Assembly: GCA_977006965.1 (NCBI GenBank)
Contig: OZ345356.1
Span: forward strand, 2,666,001-2,730,000
Source of the DNA: Phymatolithon calcareum
Taxonomy: Eukaryota; Rhodophyta; Florideophyceae; Hapalidiales
Length of the DNA stretch: 64,000 bases
Reading direction: 5' to 3'
The notes under the pieces are model-generated. The model made no database searches. It saw only the letters and a list, made by a program, of their open reading frames with translations, and was not told the DNA's origin. Position 1 is the stretch's first letter. Every line of letters begins with the position of its first letter. Made by a program: the position numbers and the translations under genes. Shown piece after piece: positions 58,343-64,000 of the stretch.

Positions 58343-59272
58343 ACCAGGTGAAAAGTAATAGAGGGGGAGTAAAACTGAGGGGGCTATCATAGCATTCACG
58401 GGTCCCCTTTGTACGTGCAACATGTATGTAGGTCCAGATATGCATCAAATTTATAAGTGTTAAACAGAATATTTCAGCGTGCTTATCATATTACATCCAC
58501 TTTGTGGATGTAATATGACAACTCGGCTTCTCCTTCGTCGCATGGATGAAAATTAGTGCAAATAGGGAACATCGTGAGACAGTGCGCAATACAGCATGGA
58601 GTGCCTTTGTTCGGATTTCGGCTGAATTCAAAAATTCAGCGGACGTGTTTGGCATCTTTGCAAGTCGGACAAACAATATGGATCCATATTCTGGTTGGGC
58701 GCCCGTGTCATTGCGTTCACCGACGGAGAACGCGGAGACCGACTCAGACAGCAGCGCTTCCACAGATAACTCCCGTATTGGCTTGGCTCTTGAGAGCGGT
58801 CTGGCATAGTGCGACCGCCTGCATGACTGGGAACTACTTGTACCCACCAGTACTGCTGGCGATGGTGATCGTATCGCATGCAACGACAACACCTCCGACG
58901 ACGTTGAAGGTCAGGCGAAAGTGACGAGAGCAGAAGGTCTCACAGGCGTGCTTAAGAAAACCAGGAAAAGTTTGGAATAAAATCGAAAATATGCCTATAG
59001 GGAGTATACACGTCGCCACTGTATCGAAAAACCTACGAATTGATCATCTCTTCTCGAGCAGCTTCTCGCTAGCTTTACTGCACTCGACTTGGGCACCATT
59101 CTCTGCTCCTCGTCTATTGGTCGATGACCAGTCGACAGTATAACATTTTGGCAGATAATATGAAACAGGCGAAAAACCCCATACAATATGCTGCACACGC
59201 AGGGGTCTATCCATTACTCTTTTGATACTGCAATTTTCAGTTTTACTCCCCCTCTATTACTTTTCCCCTGGT
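58343..59272. mobile_element. 930-bp element with 36-bp terminal inverted repeats
   Basis: The left end ACCAGGTGAAAAGTAATAGA... (58343-58378) and the complement of the right end (59237-59272) agree at 35 of 36 positions. The type of end resembles Tc1/mariner-like elements, but no transposase is recognised inside and no clear TA duplication is seen. A perfect 14-bp hairpin CATATTACATCCAC/GTGGATGTAATATG lies inside at 58487-58517. Confidence 0.7.
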
Positions 59273-59399
59273 ACGGCACAGCCCTCATCTGCATTCGGCC
59301 AGACCTCGGTAAGAGTGCTCGAGTGTACGCGCATCTTATTACCGATCGCGTCTAGGAGGACTGTTGACACTGCGCCAGCATTCCGCCCTCCATATTGGT

Positions 59400-60230
59400 A
59401 GCAATCTCGATCCCGGCAATGCCGTCGAACACGATTTTAGCTACCACGTAATCTTCGAATAGGGATAAAATCATCAGCGACCCAGTTCTTTAAAGCTGCA
59501 CTTGCGCTCCTGCAGCCCTCTGAAGTCATGGAAACCCCAATCTAGTTAGTGCCATCCCATCCACAACTGCAAATGTGAGAATTTCTACAATTGCATCACC
59601 AACCTCTTCTTTGTAATCCGGGTTTTCAGCGTAAGCAAGTATGTCGGCAATTAGCATGCGAATACCAGTTATCCCTGCTAAATCGGGCCTGCGCAAGCCT
59701 CTTTGTATCTCTGTTATCCGCGGAGCAACAATCTACTTTCGTGATTTTCCGGTCGGTCCGTCGCCATCTTTGAAAAGCGCTCCAGGCGTTTCTGGGCTTA
59801 TTGTTGCATCATCCAGCGTGACTAGCTCCTTAGTCTGTCGCTGCCAATGGTGTCCATATTCCCAACTCTGACCGCGGTTCCAAAAGCGTGATACCATCTG
59901 ACGGCTCGTCAGATTCTCCAACCTTATACACGCTTCAAGCACTTCATCTGCCACAGTTGGTTCATATTGTACGCAAGCGCAACAGTTCCGCAGATATACA
60001 CTAATACATCAGTGTCACCATGATCCTCCAGTGATGCTGCAGTTCCGGGCCGGACAGTTCCCACGAGCCTAATGCCGTCAAGAATTGCAACTATTGAAAT
60101 TTATACTATCGCATCACCATCCGCTTCTCTGCTCCCTGGATTCTCAGATTCGCGCAGTGTGTCGGCATCGATTGCAGCAACTACACGTCAGCTGCCTCTG
60201 CCACATGGGCTGCTGAGCTACACGTGTGGT
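59400..60230 (-). pseudogene. Decayed, internally duplicated gene, possibly ARM/HEAT-like
   Basis: The minus strand shows two similar blocks: ESENPGSREADGDAIV...SIVAILDGIRLVG (about 60060-60170) and AENPDYKEEVGDAIVEILTFAVVDGMALT (about 59530-59630). Between them are VLVYICGTVALAYN and ADEVLEACIRLENL. The pattern of helical repeats recalls armadillo-type proteins. Frames are broken throughout. The family call is weak. Confidence 0.3.
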
Positions 60231-60967
60231 CTTTGCGATATGATATGAATTCACTCCTGGAATATCCTCGATATCTGGATTTCTAACTCCCCGACTGAAG
60301 CTATCAAGTTATCGAGGGTTGACTGTAGTGCCAGTCCTGATGGCCAAAGGATGAGAAATTCTTAAATTACGGTCGACAGAAGAAGGTGATATCTGGCTGA
60401 GTGAACAGATCCCTGCCTCCTTTGTGGAACGGTGGACAACAGTTAGTGGACCAATGGGGTACAGCTCTGTGCTAATAAGGTCCTGTGGGACCAACTGGCC
60501 AATGCCCAATGACAAATTCCCGACTTGAATGCAAAATGGAACCTAATATTTCCATCATACGTGTTAGCTCGCGCATAACCCTAACACCAGCCCTAGGATT
60601 AGCATGAATCCAGTCTGCACTACCATTGACCGGACTGGACCCTGATCTGATCGTTATTGTCCCAGCCCTATAATAGGACACACACACCCTGTTTGATGGA
60701 AACGATGAGGCACGTCTCCCCCAGCTCCAGAAGGAATGCTTGGACACGTCTCCTACAGTGTACCACTCAAAAACTCACAGGCATAAATTTTCTTCGAGAA
60801 TACCCTAGTACAGGGAGATCGTCCTATCTCTTTGGAGATATTTCACTTTATTGGTGCTATGAAAAAGGGGATCACTCGCTAGTGAAAAAAACTTTTTCCA
60901 ACCCGCCTCCGCGTCAACACGATCTTATGAGAAACCAGATCGCCGCCCTCTACCTCCAGCATCACTT
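60231..60967. other. No gene seen
   Basis: Short frames without recognisable domains. Confidence 0.35.
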
Positions 60968-62400
60968 CTAATCAACTTCGACAAGGAGGCTGCCGGGATT
61001 GCTCTCGCCATCATTGCCGAAGCTCGCAATATCGTAACCAGCATCACGACCTACATCTCTAATATCTACAATGCCCCAGACACGCTTCGGCTCCTCACCG
61101 AAAAACTTAATCGCCTGACATGTCAGCTCGCCAGAGTGGAGGAACTGCTCCAGACGAGCCCCGGTGCAATTCCAGATCAAGTCGCTGCCGACGTGAAGGC
61201 CACTCTTGAGTCTGTCCGCGGCACTCTCTTTTGTTCCTGCTCACGGTGGAGAAAGTTTGCTCGAACGCGTTCTCAGGGGACGCCAGTGGCTCAAGTGCTA
61301 AGATCGGGTCTATGATTCGTCGAACATTCCGCGCCAACGCCATAACCAGCGCAATGAATGATCTCCCAGCGCCTGTACAAGAAGCCTCTTTCCAGCTCTT
61401 GAGCCTAATTTCAATGCTCGCTACAGGGCTTAAATGTCAAGAACAGCAAATTGCTCTTCTCCCGAAACTCGAGAGCTTGCAAATCACCGCAAACGTAGAA
61501 GAAGTGTATCGCGTAGCAGCAAGCGCGCCGGCAGATCCCGATGGCACACACCTCAATTTTGCTGGAATGGATGTAGAGGGGCATCTCTGTAGTCCGGAGT
61601 CAATCGTGAAGGAATCCATTCTTGCCGCACATTCAACATCCCAGGTCACCGCGGCGGCAATAACTATTACGCATTAATACGGCGTTGTTGGCATGGCAGG
61701 AGTGGACAAGACGATTGCGCTGCAGGCGCTTGCGTTCGACGAAGATATTCGGACTCGTTTCCCCGACGGCAATCCAATATCTTGCACTTAGTCAAGGAGC
61801 CTCTTTTTCTACGGCAATAAATGCCATCGCTAAAGTCGTGCGGCTAACAGGGGCATTAGCATTTGTCTCTGTCGTGAAAAGCGCCTCTTTGTTGCACGAT
61901 GCGGTCAGGTGGTTTAACGGGAAATTTTGCTTCTTTCTCATGGACGATCTATGGCCTACAGCAAACTGCAAGACTGAGTTTTTGCGCGATCTTCGTCAAA
62001 TCTTAAGGTCTTGCCCACGGAGCCGCATGGCCATAACCACCCGAAATACAGATATTGCGCACGCTGAGCCGTGTCTGTAAGCATATTCATGATGCATGCG
62101 ACAAATCATGCGACGAAAAAAGCGCCTCAACAGCGGACTGGCGACCTCAACAGGTGTACTGCGACGATCCTTGCGATTTGTGCCGAGCTACCAATCGCAT
62201 TGGCAGTGTGTGGAGGCACAGTCGCGTTATTAGCAGAAGAACAAGGAAATTTTGAAGATGCATGTGACGCGTACGCTGTGCAGCTGGGGAGACAGAGAAC
62301 TGAACTTGGCGAAGAGCAAGAGATTCCCAGAAGTGTTGCAGAAGAATGCATTTTCATGCTTCACGATTTGCAGCTTGACTTTTGTCAGAGACAGGCGGAG
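60968..62400 (+). pseudogene. NLR-like gene, N-terminal helical domain and NB-ARC (broken)
   Basis: The order is a helical N-terminus (EARNIVTSITTYISNIYNAP, then LTEKLNRLTCQLARVEELL), a spacer (61231-61677), a P-loop GMAGVDKT (about 61692, the usual Gly before Lys replaced by Asp), a Walker B-like FFLMDDLWP (about 61930), ITTRNTD (about 62035, sensor region) and a GxP-type LAICAELPIALAVCGGTVA (about 62170). This is the motif order of NB-ARC STAND ATPases. The N-terminus recalls HeLo-like domains of fungal NLRs, but this is impression only. A stop (61675) and frameshifts (about 61230, 61770, 62080) break it. With the WD40 region at 63110-64000 it appears to be one gene: N-domain, NB-ARC, WD40. 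Confidence 0.65.
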
Positions 62401-62613
62401 ACGAAGAAGACCAGCTCGCTACGGCATTCGCGGATTCTCAGCAGATATACGGAAAAAATGCGAGCGCGTTTAAGGATTCCTTCTCGGGCGAGAGGGGTGA
62501 TTGCTCTGAGCATACACTGCTGTCGCACACGCCGAGGCAATGGTGGTCCGTTCCCGACGACGGGTATATTTTTGTGAATCTTGCAAGACACTTAGTGTCT
62601 GCAAATTTGAGTT

Positions 62614-62798
62614 TCGAACTTGCCGCTCTTTTCTTGGATATCCAAGAGAAGAGCTGCAAGTTCGACACCCACCAAAGTCCAATTTGAGTGACAAGATACT
62701 ACCGATGTCAAATCGAACATGCATCCATCGCGCATATGCGTGATGGAGGCATGTTTGATTTGACATGGGTAGTATCTTGTCACTCATATCGGACTTTG
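62614..62798. repeat. Two adjacent foldbacks within the NLR-like gene
   Basis: The first foldback has arms 62614-62638 and 62641-62665 (2 mismatches) around a central GATATC. The second, at 62673-62798, has arms of about 58 bp with few mismatches around CGCGCATATGCG. They lie between the NB-ARC and WD40 parts. Confidence 0.85.
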
Positions 62799-63042
62799 TG
62801 TGCTTGCTGACTCTTGGCGGAGACCTTTTCCCACTCATAGTTAGTCGGGAATTTGAGTTGATATGGAAAGGTATACAGTTGTCATGGGCAAGAGTATCGG
62901 AAGGAAAGCAACCGATCTTATTCCAAGTATGCGGACGCCTTTTCATTTTACGGGCGGACAACTCAGTTGTGAGATCTTACTAGAAGAGCGTCGAAGCGCA
63001 CACACCAGTGAAGTACTTTGTTCCTCTTAGCACGTTACTCAC

Positions 63043-63090
63043 AGTGAGGTCTTGGGTGTTTTTAAAATAAATCAACATATTTCCCCCCTT
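63043..63090 (+). repeat. Dispersed tail motif, copy 3
   Basis: GTCTTGGGTGTTTTTAAAATAAATCAACATATTTCCCC resembles 9366-9404 and 28146-28190. It stands just before the WD40 region. Confidence 0.6.
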
Positions 63091-63109
63091 AACACGTTTC
63101 TCCCTGACG

Positions 63110-64000
63110 CGAGCAACGCCCAGAAAATGGCGATTCCGGCTGGACGTACTTGCCGCGTAGTTGATTGCTCTCCTTGTGGTCGCTTTATCGCAGCAGGAGC
63201 AGGCAGAAAGTTGTTGCAGATTCATTCACCGGTGATATATTGAAGGTTTTGAAAATACACTCGGCAGATGTAAGTTGCGTCACATTTGCCGGAGGATCAA
63301 AAAGAGTTGTCTCAGAGTCGGAGGACAATTCGGTCGTAGTCTGGGAGTGGGAGTCCTCTGAGTCGCCAACTCATGTTCTCGAAGGGCACAGATACGGGGT
63401 AACGGGCATTTCTGTTTGCAGCGACGGTTCGAAAATATTCCCGTGCTCTCTTGATCGTAGGTTGAGGATTTGGAACGCGGACACTTCCACACAAATCGAA
63501 GAACGCGAACAAAACAACTCTGCTAACTGTGGCGCAGTTTCTAACAACAACCAATTCATAGCCATTGGACTGCGCAATGGAACGCTTAAAGTTCTGAATA
63601 CTAGTACCGGTCGTACTCCCTTCAAAGATTCTAATACGCACACACGCGTGATACTTTCCATTCGTTCAGTGCGAGGGACCAGCTCTTGGCGACTGGGTCA
63701 GCGGACCAAACAATTCGCGTGTGGGACACTACAACGTGGACGTGAATCAGTGGGCCCTTGCAAGGACACGAACTTCATGTGACACGTGTCACATTCAGCT
63801 AAGTTGAAGAACAACTAGCGTCTCGATCGTCGGATCAAACTGCCCGCTTGTGAGACGCCAACACTGGAAGAAATATATGGACATCCTCATATATGTACAG
63901 CAGTGTGACAAGCGTTGCGTTTACTCTTGACGGTGAAAGCAAAATTTCCGAGTCTCGCAATGGTAATATTCGTATTTGGGAAACGCTTGTTGAAACTGAT
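63110..64000 (+). pseudogene. WD40 region of the NLR-like gene (broken, continues past the window)
   Basis: Blades are readable: CRVVDCSPCGRFIAAGAGRKLLQIHS (63150-63230), then in another frame SADVSCVTFAGGSKRVVSESEDNSVVVWEWES, HRYGVTGISVCSDGSKIFPCSLDRRLRIWNADT and AIGLRNGTLKVLNTSTG. Near the window end is SVTSVAFTLDGESKI...NGNIRIWETLVETD. At least two frame changes and stops intervene. WD40 propellers at the C-terminus of STAND ATPases (as in Apaf-1) bind the activating ligand; this copy cannot encode an intact one. Confidence 0.7.

Noticed and set aside
1-64000. CRISPR arrays, bacterial operons, ribosome binding sites
   Set aside because: None seen; the content is eukaryotic and the tandem repeats are coding or transposon-derived, without regular spacers.

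Overview
The window is eukaryotic nuclear DNA dominated by transposable elements. Several host genes sit between layers of retroelements and DNA transposons in different states of decay. Evidence for a eukaryote: Copia-type LTR retrotransposons, LINE-like non-LTR elements with poly(A) tails, GT-AG introns of about 77-94 bp in one gene, TATA box and AATAAA signals around a secreted-protein gene, and a membrane RING-H2 protein. The organism cannot be proved from the sequence. A compact, intron-poor but repeat-rich genome with NB-ARC/WD40-type genes would fit a red alga (florideophyte type) or a comparable protist; this is inference.

Layout. 1-9010: a decayed Copia element whose integrase is split by a second, complete Copia element (2054-6502) with 205-bp LTRs and a 5-bp target duplication. 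9260-9600: LINE tails. 10570-11224: a galaxin-like secreted gene with its own TATA box and poly(A) signal. 12150-15930: a tandem ~105-bp repeat interrupted by a LINE (14-bp target duplication) and a 590-bp terminal-inverted-repeat element. 16700-21800: three more truncated copies of the LINE family plus an RNase H fragment. 23376-24730: two small genes. 26500-28400: tandem repeats, LINE tails and a tRNA-like sequence. 31427-32440: a WD40-type gene with a stop. 35132-38977: a five-exon host gene (minus strand) whose first exon holds a 1645-bp transposon with a CTAG duplication. 39501-42410: a long intact transposase-like ORF. 45559-46674: a RING-H2 membrane protein. 48375-48695: a LINE end. 51500-54960: a decayed MULE and Helitron remnants. 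58343-59272: another inverted-repeat element. 60968-64000: a decayed NLR-like gene (helical N-terminus, NB-ARC, WD40) that runs off the end.

The window reads mostly as a record of successive insertions. The best candidates for working host genes are the galaxin-like protein, the Ser/Thr-rich secreted protein and the RING-H2 protein. The split five-exon gene is of special note: apart from the insertion its 619-codon frame is open and all splice junctions are in phase 0.
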